The translations under genes and the position numbers were made by a program. A stretch of 49,103 nucleotides of DNA, taken from positions 1-49,103 of the forward strand of contig JAFGRB010000235.1 in the NCBI GenBank assembly GCA_016935365.1, given 5' to 3'. Source of the DNA: Deltaproteobacteria bacterium (lineage in GTDB: Bacteria > Myxococcota > B64-G9). The notes beneath the pieces were generated by a model, which was not told where the DNA came from, did not search any database, and worked only from the letters and a program-made list of their open reading frames with translations. The number at the start of each line of letters is the position of its first letter. The stretch's first letter is position 1. Shown in pieces: positions 26,603 through 33,965 of the stretch.

Positions 26603-27100
26603 ATGACCAGAGCGCCGGAAAGCCCATCCGCGGAGCGGGAGAACAGCCTGCTATACAGGTTTGGGTGGAGCCTTGGCCGCACGGCTCGGTTGCTGACGAG
26701 AGGATCCAGGCTGCTTCTGGAGGGCGTGGGGCTGGCGAGCCCGGAGGCGGACATGGACTCCGATGCTCGATCCGTTGTCGAATCCCACGCTGTCGAGGCG
26801 GCCGTACAGAAGGCGGATGAGCCGGACATGGCGGATGCTTTCGAGGAGGCCGTACAGGAGGCGGATGAGCCGGACATCGCAGGTGCTGCCGAGGCGGCTG
26901 TGCAGGAGGCGGAGCCGGACATGGCGGATGCCTTCGAGGAGGCCGTGCAGGGGGCGGATGAGCCGGACGTGGCGGCTGCTGTCGAGGCGGCCGTGCAGGG
27001 GGCGGATGAGCCGGACGTGGCGGCCGCTGTGGAGGCGGCCGTACAGGAAGCCGGGGCCGCACGAGAAGCGGATGGCCTGTCGCGAGGAAAGGGGAGTTGA
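26603..27100 (+). CDS. acidic tandem-repeat protein
   Basis: About 165 residues from ATG 26603 behind GAGGA. A basic lead that may bind membrane (LLYRFGWSLGRTARLLTRG) is followed by six repeats of about 18-20 residues of the form E-AVQ-x-ADEPD-x-A-x-A-x-E-E (for example EEAVQEADEPDIAGAAEA). The repeat region is strongly acidic. Acidic repeat proteins occur among magnetosome and other biomineral proteins, where they can bind metal or crystal faces. That is only an analogy here; the family is not recognised. Confidence 0.65.
   Translation: MTRAPESPSAERENSLLYRFGWSLGRTARLLTRGSRLLLEGVGLASPEADMDSDARSVVESHAVEAAVQKADEPDMADAFEEAVQEADEPDIAGAAEAAVQEAEPDMADAFEEAVQGADEPDVAAAVEAAVQGADEPDVAAAVEAAVQEAGAAREADGLSRGKGS
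26793..27060 (+). repeat. tandem ~57-60-bp repeats within the acidic-repeat gene
   Basis: Six in-frame units built on GAGGCGGCCGT-CAG-GGCGGATGAGCCGGAC. The last two units (from about 26940) are almost identical, pointing to recent duplication; one unit has lost three bases-worth of codons (QEAEPDMADA). Confidence 0.75.
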
Positions 27101-27123
27101 CACGCCGGGGCTCTGGATCTTCG

Positions 27124-27145
27124 TGTCGTGATGCCCGGCACGACA
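27124..27145. promoter_or_regulatory. dyad TGTCGTG-N8-CACGACA, possible activator site
   Basis: A perfect 7+7 inverted repeat 147 bases upstream of the -24 box at 27292, the usual distance for a sigma54 enhancer site. It also could be a hairpin just after the stop of the acidic-repeat gene. Between it and 27291 I see no gene. Confidence 0.45.
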
Positions 27146-27291
27146 AATAATGTGCTCAATACTTGCTCTGCGCTACGAAAGCGCATCGGTTCGGTCTCGC
27201 TGGCCCGCTTCTTCTCGTTGCCGGGTGCGGATTTCTCAAGATCGCCCATGCAGGTAGCGAAGGGTCCAGCAGCTCGCCTTATCGGGGCTTT

Positions 27292-27307
27292 TGGCACAGC
27301 GCTTGCT
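27292..27307 (+). promoter_or_regulatory. sigma54 promoter of the second operon
   Basis: TGGCAC-AGCGC-TTGCT, a full consensus match with the GG/GC pairs ten bases apart, 56 bases before ATG 27363. It would drive the DUF4388/PilZ/HEAT/MglA gene run. Confidence 0.85.
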
Positions 27308-27362
27308 GAGAATCTCGATTTCCAGCTCGACACTGGAGCGAGAAGCTGAGGAAGGAGCTGAG

Positions 27363-27770
27363 ATGAGCACGAGATCGGGGATCCCGGGACAGGAGAGTCA
27401 GAAGGCCGAGAGGAAGCTCGAGGAGCTGAGTTTTTTGCTGGGTGAGCTCTCGATACACTTCGGTGGCATCGCGCGCTTCTTTCAGTCCAAGCTGGGGCAC
27501 AAGGCGGTGAATCGCGTCTTGAGCCCCAGGGCCTTGCTGCTGCAGGGAGAAATAGAGGAGGCGCTCATCGCGATCGGCTCCGAAGTGGTCCATGGGGCGA
27601 GGGGCGACGAGGAGGCGATCGCGGTGACGAGCAGGATGAAGACGCTCCTTTCGCGCATCCGGGTATTGAAAGAGATGCGGGACGAGCTAGTGGACCATCC
27701 GCTCGAGGGCGAGGTGGAGCTCGACGGCTGCGATGGCCTGCGGGTGGCGTCGCATGCCGATGTGGGCTGA
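27363..27770 (+). CDS. helical protein of unknown function
   Basis: 135 residues from ATG 27363 (GAAGGAG upstream). Largely helical and amphipathic (AERKLEELSFLLGELSIHFG, then TLLSRIRVLKEMRDELV), with no signal or membrane segment. First gene behind the consensus sigma54 promoter. Family not recognised; a small cytoplasmic adaptor is possible. Confidence 0.7.
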   Translation: MSTRSGIPGQESQKAERKLEELSFLLGELSIHFGGIARFFQSKLGHKAVNRVLSPRALLLQGEIEEALIAIGSEVVHGARGDEEAIAVTSRMKTLLSRIRVLKEMRDELVDHPLEGEVELDGCDGLRVASHADVG

Positions 27771-27794
27771 TGCGGCCTGCGGCCGCCCGCGCTT

Positions 27795-28577
27795 GTGCCG
27801 AGGAGGCTCAAGCTGATACTCGGCATCGGGGCATTCGCGAGAATGGACATTGCGGAGAAAAAGGAAGAGATCCTCCGGCTGATCGAGAAGCTTCACCCGG
27901 GCTCACCCCGGCCGGCCGGACGGGCGGGCGCCGGTGCGAAGATCGTCCAGCACCCGCGGGTCGAGCGCCTTGCGCGGATGCGCCGCGAGCTCGCGGATAT
28001 CAGGGCCAGACGGGAGAAGACGGGACTGGATCTATTAGAAGAGCGGATGCTCAGGACCTGCCAGATGCTCGAGGAGCGTATCTCCAGGATCGAGAGCATC
28101 CTCGGTATCGGGACTTCGCAGGCCATGGCCGAGACAGCGAGCACGCGTGGCACGAGTTTTGCTCGAAATGCGAGCCAGATGCATGCAGTTCCTCAAATCG
28201 AGCACGAGACGGGAAGCGCCGCCCAGCCGGCCAAGCAGCAGGCGAGCGGCGTCAGTACGCTGAGCGGCCTGATCCAGGAAGGGATCCTCGCCGATCTGCT
28301 CCAGCTCATCTCCTCCAACAAGTCCACCGGCATCTTCAGGGTGGAGTCCGGTGGGACCAGGGCGGAGATGTACCTGCGCGATGGCAGCTTGTACCACGCG
28401 GCCTGCGAAGGCATGAGCGGCCAGGTCGCGTTCTTCGCAGCCATGGCACTGGAAAGCGGGACGTTTCACTTCGAAGAGACCAGCAAGATTCCGGAGGAGG
28501 TCACCATCAGTGGAAACACCCAGTTCATGATTCTGGAGGCGCTGCGCCAGATCGACGAGGAGCGAGCGAAGAGATGA
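27795..28577 (+). CDS. DUF4388-domain protein with N-terminal coiled coil
   Basis: Up to 260 residues; GTG 27795 is given, but ATG 27843 (MDIAEKKEEI) may be the true start since neither has a clear ribosome site. Residues about 55-110 form a coiled coil (LLEERMLRTCQMLEERI). The C-terminal 100 residues match DUF4388 (SGLIQEGILADLLQLIS...STGIFRVESGG...GQVAFFAAMALESGTFHFE), a fold common in deltaproteobacterial regulators related to PatA/FrzS-type signalling. It overlaps the PilZ gene by ATGA. Confidence 0.78.
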   Translation: MPRRLKLILGIGAFARMDIAEKKEEILRLIEKLHPGSPRPAGRAGAGAKIVQHPRVERLARMRRELADIRARREKTGLDLLEERMLRTCQMLEERISRIESILGIGTSQAMAETASTRGTSFARNASQMHAVPQIEHETGSAAQPAKQQASGVSTLSGLIQEGILADLLQLISSNKSTGIFRVESGGTRAEMYLRDGSLYHAACEGMSGQVAFFAAMALESGTFHFEETSKIPEEVTISGNTQFMILEALRQIDEERAKR

Positions 28578-28957
28578 GCCAGGATGACGATACGCGAGCC
28601 TACGGCTCGGGTCGGAGGCCCGGGGTGGCCACACGCTATCCCACGGTCAACTTCGTCTGGTATTCGATTCTGGATGACGAATCGGATGGGGAAGAACTAC
28701 CCAGCGAGGGGATTTCCAAGACCTGCGACATCTCCGCGTCGGGCGTGGGCATCCTGGTTCCGAGACCGCTGCCGGTCGGCAAGAGGATCTTCCTCGAGGT
28801 GGCGACGAAGGAGTTCAACCTGAGTGCAGTCGGAAGGGTCGTCTACTCGAAGGCCTCCATGGAGGGATATTACCGGGTCGGCGTGCAGTTCATGGTCATC
28901 CCTCCCAACGATCGCCTTCGGCTTGCGAGGCATTTCAGGAGCAATGGAAACCCGTGA
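28574..28957 (+). CDS. PilZ-domain protein
   Basis: 127 residues from ATG 28574, overlapping the previous stop. The PilZ barrel is clear: an Arg-containing lead (GRRPGVATRYPTVNFVWY), D-x-S-x-x-G as DISASGVGI, then G-x-V-V-Y and YRVGVQF. PilZ domains bind cyclic di-GMP through RxxxR and D/NxSxxG; the Arg motif here is spaced differently (RPGVATR), so binding is not certain. It would link the operon to cyclic di-GMP or serve as an adaptor. Confidence 0.82.
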   Translation: MSQDDDTRAYGSGRRPGVATRYPTVNFVWYSILDDESDGEELPSEGISKTCDISASGVGILVPRPLPVGKRIFLEVATKEFNLSAVGRVVYSKASMEGYYRVGVQFMVIPPNDRLRLARHFRSNGNP

Positions 28958-30731
28958 AGACATGAACGGAGTCGATGCCCGTAAGGCCTTCTCCGAGGCG
29001 GCCAAGGCCGCGGGACGCGTGTTCCGCTTCCTTGGAAAGCTGAGACCCCGAAAGACGCCCGCCAGCGAGGCGCCGGATGAGAGCGCGCAAGGACGGGAGC
29101 AGATACGCCTGGCGGCGAGGCGGATCGTGCTGGAAAACCAGATCGCCCGGCTCGAGAAGGATCTCGACGGGATCTACTCGCAGGTCGTGCAGGGGACGAG
29201 CTCTGTGAGAACGGACGAGTCCCACACGGCAGCCTCCCGGTTGACGGAGCACATCAAGCGCTCGCGCGACCTGAGAGAGCAGCTGCGTATGAAGCACATC
29301 GAGCGCGCCAGGCTGGAGCGCAGCACGGCCCGGGAGCTCAAGTTGCGGCAGGGCGCGGCATCCGGATCCAGCCCGCTCGTGGCGCAGAGGCCTGCGTTCC
29401 CCAAACAAGTCGAGGAGCGAAAGGGGACCCGTCTGAGCCCCAAGGCGCGCCATCGCATCCTCAAGTCTTCGCGAGATGCGTCGTTCCAGGACGGCTCGCA
29501 GAAGGTCGTCTTCGACAAGCTGGTCCAGGATCTCCTCGGAGACGAAACCGAGATCCGGAGGACCGCTGTGGCACGCCTGGGCGAGCTCGGCACGGTTGCC
29601 GTGCGCGACATTCTGTGCATCGCTCTCGAGGATCCCGATGACAAGGTGCGCGCCGTGGCGCTCAACTCGCTCGCCTTGCAGGGGGATGCGTCCGTCGTCG
29701 GGCTGTTCAGAGTACACAAGGACAGCGCAGATCCGCACATTCGCCTGGCCGCACTCAGGGGGCTTGCCAGAGTGGGCGATCCGCACGACGACGAGGTGCT
29801 GCTGGCCGCACTGGAGGACGATCACCCGGCGGTTCGAAAGGCAGCTTCCAGCTATCTCGGTTGGCGCGGGGCGAGGGGAGCCACGGCGGGCCTCGTCTCA
29901 GCGCTGCACGACCCGGATCCGGATGTCCGCATCTCGGCGGCCGCATCACTGGGCGCCATGCGCGACGATCGGGCCGTGCTCTCCCTGATCCGGGCACTCG
30001 GAGACGCGGACAGGGGCGTTCGTGAGGCCGCGAAGTCCTCCCTGGAGACCTTGCTGGGGGAGAAGATCGATGTCGATGTAGAGGCGGGACAGGAAGACAG
30101 GACGAAGCGCATCGATCAGCTCAAGGAGTGGTGGAAAGAGGCCAGGGTCGGCAAGCATCTGGAGCGAGAGGATGCACTTGGCATGCAGCGGAAGCAGGCA
30201 GAGGCCTTGCCGGCAGCGCGCGCGATTTCTGAGCCGCCGGGCGCGGACTCCGCGCAGGTGGGAGGACTCGGCAAGATCGTGGACCTGAAGAGCGCGGCAG
30301 CGTCCCGCGGCCGGCCAAAGCAGGATCTGGACGAAGGCGAGGAGGAGACGGGCATGCCCGCAGAGCTGGAGGCGCTGAGGACCGTCGAGGCCTCCGAGAA
30401 GACAGCGCCGGCAGGGGAGCAGATCGGGAGCGGAGGGGAGGGAGCGCTCCCCGAAGAGCTGGAGGCGCTGGGGGGCGTCAAGACCGCCGAGGAGGAGGAG
30501 TCCACCGCTGAGGTGGACGAGGGAGGCGTGGCGGAAGGGCTTCCCGAGGAGTTGGAGGCGCTGGGGAGCGTCAAGGCCTCCGCAGAGGACGGGTCGGCGG
30601 AGGAGCGGACCGATGAGGGGGAAGAGGGAGCTGGAGATCTGCCCGAGGAGCTGGCGGCGCTCGGAACCGTCAAGACCACCGAGGAGCCAGCTCAAGATGC
30701 GAGCGCATCCGCGAAAGGGAAGAAGGGCTAG
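28944..30731 (+). CDS. HEAT-repeat protein with acidic LPEELEALG tail repeats
   Basis: ATG 28944 overlaps the PilZ gene by 14 bases; ATG 28962 is the alternative. About 595 residues. A coiled-coil lead (about 45-170) is followed by about five HEAT/PBS-lyase repeats (about 185-400: TEIRRTAVARLGELG, DDKVRAVALNSLALQG, DPHIRLAALRGLARVG, HPAVRKAASSYLGWRG, DPDVRISAAASLGAM), capped by LKEWWKEAR. The acidic tail holds four copies of (L/M)P-x-EL-x-AL-x-x-V-x-x-x-E, each spaced by Glu-rich linkers. These regular short motifs look like docking sites for a partner. Shares its HEAT cap with the 36376 product. Confidence 0.8.
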   Translation: METREDMNGVDARKAFSEAAKAAGRVFRFLGKLRPRKTPASEAPDESAQGREQIRLAARRIVLENQIARLEKDLDGIYSQVVQGTSSVRTDESHTAASRLTEHIKRSRDLREQLRMKHIERARLERSTARELKLRQGAASGSSPLVAQRPAFPKQVEERKGTRLSPKARHRILKSSRDASFQDGSQKVVFDKLVQDLLGDETEIRRTAVARLGELGTVAVRDILCIALEDPDDKVRAVALNSLALQGDASVVGLFRVHKDSADPHIRLAALRGLARVGDPHDDEVLLAALEDDHPAVRKAASSYLGWRGARGATAGLVSALHDPDPDVRISAAASLGAMRDDRAVLSLIRALGDADRGVREAAKSSLETLLGEKIDVDVEAGQEDRTKRIDQLKEWWKEARVGKHLEREDALGMQRKQAEALPAARAISEPPGADSAQVGGLGKIVDLKSAAASRGRPKQDLDEGEEETGMPAELEALRTVEASEKTAPAGEQIGSGGEGALPEELEALGGVKTAEEEESTAEVDEGGVAEGLPEELEALGSVKASAEDGSAEERTDEGEEGAGDLPEELAALGTVKTTEEPAQDASASAKGKKG

Positions 30732-30761
30732 GGGGAATTGAGGGCGCCGGAGAACTCGGCC

Positions 30762-31877
30762 ATGACGGATGAGAGCCACAAGTCCAGCTTGCACCGGGAA
30801 GCTTCCGAGCTTGGCTCGAGACCGGTCCATTCCGAGGAAGAAGCGTCTGTGACTGCAGAGAAGGATGACTCGATCGGATTCCTGGAGGTAGACGACCATC
30901 AGTCAGAGGAGATACGCGAGATATTCGGCACCGCCTTCCCGCAATACCTCCAACCCGTCGAGGAGATGCTGGAGCAGATCCTCACCGGACACGGGGACAC
31001 GGAATCGCTCGAAGCGCTCAACGGGATGCTCTCCTCGCTCAAGTCGGCCACGGAGCGGATGGGATTCGATGACGCTTACAAGCTGCTGGACGATCTGCAT
31101 GAAAGCATCTCGGATCTGGAGCCCGAGCTGGGCGCTCCGATGCCGACCGAGGTCCGGGAGGCGATCCTCGGGCATGTCATTGCGATCCGGGACCTGGCCG
31201 AGCAGATGAGTGGCGGACAAGTCGGCGATCCCGGACAGCAGAAGACGATCTATGCCGCGCTGAAAGACAAGAAAGGCGTCGGCGACCTCGTGTTGAGGAG
31301 GCTCAGCGCAGCCGGTCTTGTCACGGTGGACCAGCTCCTCGCGGCCCGGCCGGACGAGGTGTCGGCAGTCACGGGTCTGAGCCAGGAGATCGTCCACAAG
31401 CTCATCCGCCTCTTGGAGGCGGATGACGCCGCGGCTTCCGAGGAGGTCGAGTCGCTCCACGGGCAGGCCGCCGAGAAGCTGCGCACCGAGGTCGAACTGG
31501 AAGCCCGCGTCGAGGATCTCCGAGCGGAAGCCAGGCGGCTGCGCGCTCGTGTCCATGAGCGCAACGCGGAGCTCGACTCCCTCCATCTGGGTCTGGCCGC
31601 GATGAAGCGGGAGTTGGATTCGCTTTCGAGCAAGATGGCAGAGCGGGGCGCGCAGCTCGAGAGGATCCGAGCCAGGCGCGATGCGCTTTCCCGCAAAGTC
31701 CTATCGTCCGAGGAGGCCATGCGTCGCCATGAGTGCAGGCTCGAGGCACTTTGCCGCGAGAGGAGGTGTCTGATGCAGCAGGCGGACGGCCTCGGCCGTG
31801 CCATCAGTGGGCTGTTCGGCTCGCTCAGGAAGATGCGAATGCTCGTCGTGAAGGGCGGGATGCAGGACGCGAGGTGA
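30762..31877 (+). CDS. pseudo-HPt / helix-hairpin-helix / coiled-coil protein
   Basis: ATG 30762 has GGAG nine bases upstream; a TTG at 30738 is the alternative. About 371 residues. Residues about 45-150 resemble an HPt four-helix domain, but the phospho-His position (normally AHTLKGSA) is Ser in MLSSLKSATERMG, so phosphotransfer is unlikely. A helix-hairpin-helix-like segment follows (VLRRLSAAGLVTVDQLLAA...VTGLSQEIVHKLI), then about 150 residues of coiled coil. It ends 11 bases before the MglA-like gene. A scaffold in the GTPase pathway is plausible. Confidence 0.7.
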   Translation: MTDESHKSSLHREASELGSRPVHSEEEASVTAEKDDSIGFLEVDDHQSEEIREIFGTAFPQYLQPVEEMLEQILTGHGDTESLEALNGMLSSLKSATERMGFDDAYKLLDDLHESISDLEPELGAPMPTEVREAILGHVIAIRDLAEQMSGGQVGDPGQQKTIYAALKDKKGVGDLVLRRLSAAGLVTVDQLLAARPDEVSAVTGLSQEIVHKLIRLLEADDAAASEEVESLHGQAAEKLRTEVELEARVEDLRAEARRLRARVHERNAELDSLHLGLAAMKRELDSLSSKMAERGAQLERIRARRDALSRKVLSSEEAMRRHECRLEALCRERRCLMQQADGLGRAISGLFGSLRKMRMLVVKGGMQDAR

Positions 31878-31888
31878 CAGGAGCCCAG

Positions 31889-32482
31889 ATGGCCTTCATC
31901 GATGTCAAGAAAGGACAGCTCCAATGCAAGATCGTCTACTACGGCACAGGCCTGGGCGGGAAGACGACCAACTTGCGATTCCTTCACAAGGAAACCGATC
32001 CGAAGAAACGCGGGAAGCTGTTGTCGCTCGAGACGGAGACGGAACGGACGTTGTTTTTCGACTTCGTCCCGATCTCCATGGGCAAGATCAAGGGCCTCGA
32101 AACCCGCTTCAGCTTCTACACCGTCCCCGGGCAGTCCTTTTACAACCTCACCCGAAGGGCCATCTTGAAGCAAGTGGACGGCATCGTCTTTGTCTCCGAT
32201 TCTCAGGTCTCCCGGATGGAGGCCAACATCGACAGCATTCTCAATCTGGAGGAGAACCTCCAGACTTACGGCATCCAGCTGAAGAGCGTTCCGCATGTCA
32301 TCCAGTACAACAAACGGGATCTCGAAGATACGGTGTCGGTGGATGAGATGCGCAACGAGCTGAACCGATATCACGTACCGGACTTCGAGGCCGTCGCGAT
32401 CAAGGGCGAGGGTGTGATCGAGGCCATGGGAATGATCGTGAAGATGGTGACCGAGAAGGTCGTCTTTGACCTGAAACTGTGA
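31889..32482 (+). CDS. MglA-family Ras-like GTPase
   Basis: 197 residues from ATG 31889, preceded by AGGAG. GTPase motifs: P-loop GTGLGGKTTN, switch region TLFFDF, G3 written TVPGQ (the Thr form typical of MglA instead of DxxG) and G4 NKRD. MglA proteins are the polarity switches of Myxococcus and relatives; they cycle between pole and cytoplasm with the help of an MglB GAP. No MglB-type gene is in the window. Flanked by coiled-coil genes in one operon. Confidence 0.88.
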   Translation: MAFIDVKKGQLQCKIVYYGTGLGGKTTNLRFLHKETDPKKRGKLLSLETETERTLFFDFVPISMGKIKGLETRFSFYTVPGQSFYNLTRRAILKQVDGIVFVSDSQVSRMEANIDSILNLEENLQTYGIQLKSVPHVIQYNKRDLEDTVSVDEMRNELNRYHVPDFEAVAIKGEGVIEAMGMIVKMVTEKVVFDLKL

Positions 32483-32489
32483 GGCGAAC

Positions 32490-33179
32490 ATGGAGCCAGA
32501 TGAAGGCAAACGACGGCGGGACATCCGGGATGGGGGCGAGGAAGGAACGTTTCTCAACGAGACGGTCCAGACTCTCTCCCGGATGATCCAGGATCTGGAG
32601 AAGCAACTCGAGAGGATGCTCGAGCTGAACGGGGCTCTCGAGAAGGATCTGGAGAGGGAGAAGCAGAAGACGCTGCGCAGCGAGCAGGAGCACGGCGCAT
32701 TGAAGGATCAGATTCAGAGAGCCGAGCAGGGTCTCGTATCCTTGGAGGGTCTCCGATCGGAGGCGACTCACCTGGAGCGAGAGCGATCTCGTCTCGCCGC
32801 GACGGTCGAGGATCTCGGAAGCCAGCTGGCTGAAGGAGAGAGAGAGAACAGGAAGCTCTCGCAACTCGCAGAGCGATTGCGTGCCGAGAGAGATGATGCG
32901 GTCGAAGAGCTCCAGTGTGTGGAGGCTCAGTTCGATCGCGCCATGGGGGTCGTGGCCGATGTGAAGAATCGGATGGCCACGTTGGTGGAGGAGCGCGATG
33001 CGCTGCTCAGCCGATCGAAGTTCTTGGAGGGCCAGCTACAGACCGCAGAAGAGCAGAGGGACACGCTGAGGACGGAGATCGATGAGTCCAAGAAAGCGCT
33101 GGAAGAGATCCGCCGCTCGGTCACGGATGTCTGCGTGCTTTCGAACCGCTGGTACTACCAGCAGGATGAAGCGGATTGA
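32490..33179 (+). CDS. long coiled-coil protein
   Basis: 229 residues from ATG 32490, seven bases after the GTPase stop. Nearly all of residues 25-215 is heptad-patterned (LSRMIQDLEKQLERMLELNG, LERERSRLAATVEDLGSQL). No membrane or signal segment. It overlaps the next coiled-coil gene by TTGA, so the two are translated together and may form a hetero-oligomer. Role unknown; a filament or GTPase effector is possible. Confidence 0.78.
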   Translation: MEPDEGKRRRDIRDGGEEGTFLNETVQTLSRMIQDLEKQLERMLELNGALEKDLEREKQKTLRSEQEHGALKDQIQRAEQGLVSLEGLRSEATHLERERSRLAATVEDLGSQLAEGERENRKLSQLAERLRAERDDAVEELQCVEAQFDRAMGVVADVKNRMATLVEERDALLSRSKFLEGQLQTAEEQRDTLRTEIDESKKALEEIRRSVTDVCVLSNRWYYQQDEAD

Positions 33180-33655
33180 CGGAAGATAACAACTTGCAGC
33201 TTCGCGCGAGGAGCTCGGATCTCTCGGCGTCTGTGGACCTGAAGCAGCGCAATCGAGAGGTGCGCGAGCGGCTCGATCGGCTCGATGAGAAACGGCGTGC
33301 GCTCGAGGAAATCCTCGATTATCTGGCGAGCGAGGAGAAGGACCTGCTCGGGCGCCAGGCCAGGGCCAGGCAGGAGCGCGATCGAATGAGCGCCGAGGCC
33401 GAGCTCTTGGCTGCTCGGGTCGTGGAGATGGAAGTAGATATCGGCAAGCTCGAGCGAGAGCTGGTCATCTTGAGTCACAGGTGCGCAGAGAATGTCGCCA
33501 GGGGTCGAGAGCTCAACGGAAAGACCGCCTCGATGGAAGAGGACATCGAGGCGGCCAGGAAGGAGATCGCCACCGTATCGGCGGAGCTTGAGATGGGCCG
33601 GGACATGCTGTCCAGGCTGAATCAGAAACTCTCGTGCGGTCGACATGCGCGATGA
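33176..33655 (+). CDS. coiled-coil protein
   Basis: 159 residues from TTG 33176, which overlaps the stop of the preceding gene and has AGGATGAAG upstream. Entirely helical coiled coil (VRERLDRLDEKRRALEEILD, EVDIGKLERELVILSHR). Similar in kind to its neighbour. The non-ATG start with stop overlap suggests translational coupling at a lower level. Confidence 0.72.
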   Translation: MTEDNNLQLRARSSDLSASVDLKQRNREVRERLDRLDEKRRALEEILDYLASEEKDLLGRQARARQERDRMSAEAELLAARVVEMEVDIGKLERELVILSHRCAENVARGRELNGKTASMEEDIEAARKEIATVSAELEMGRDMLSRLNQKLSCGRHAR

Positions 33656-33688
33656 GCCGGGCCCGCGAGTGCCGCCAAGGAGGAATCG

Positions 33689-33952
33689 ATGGTCAATGCA
33701 CCGGAGGACGTCCGGAACCTCGGTTGCTATGACTACGTGAAGCGAGGAGAGCGCGCATTCCACATCCAGACCGAGATCACCGGTGGCGAGAGAATGGAGA
33801 TCCGGACCACGGTCATGGAAGGGGGGCGGATCTTGGATGCCAAAATCCGGCCTTACCAGGACAGAGAAGATGACATCAAGAAGACAAAAGATATCATCGC
33901 TGCACAGCACAGCTTGGCGGTGACGGACGTGCGCCGGGGAAAGTACGACTGA
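33689..33952 (+). CDS. small beta-rich protein of unknown function
   Basis: 87 residues from ATG 33689, six bases after AAGGAGG. The core FHIQTEITGGERMEIRTTVM-GGRILDAKIRPY predicts five short beta strands, followed by a charged helix. I have seen the fHIQTE...I-T-v-x-GG-x-I pattern in short deltaproteobacterial proteins without assigned function. Between the coiled-coil pair and the second GTPase. Confidence 0.7.
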   Translation: MVNAPEDVRNLGCYDYVKRGERAFHIQTEITGGERMEIRTTVMEGGRILDAKIRPYQDREDDIKKTKDIIAAQHSLAVTDVRRGKYD

Positions 33953-33965
33953 GGGATGGGGTGCC

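Noticed and set aside
27128-27349. Open frame of about 73 codons before the 27363 gene
   Set aside because: It runs across the consensus sigma54 promoter and has no ribosome site or family likeness.
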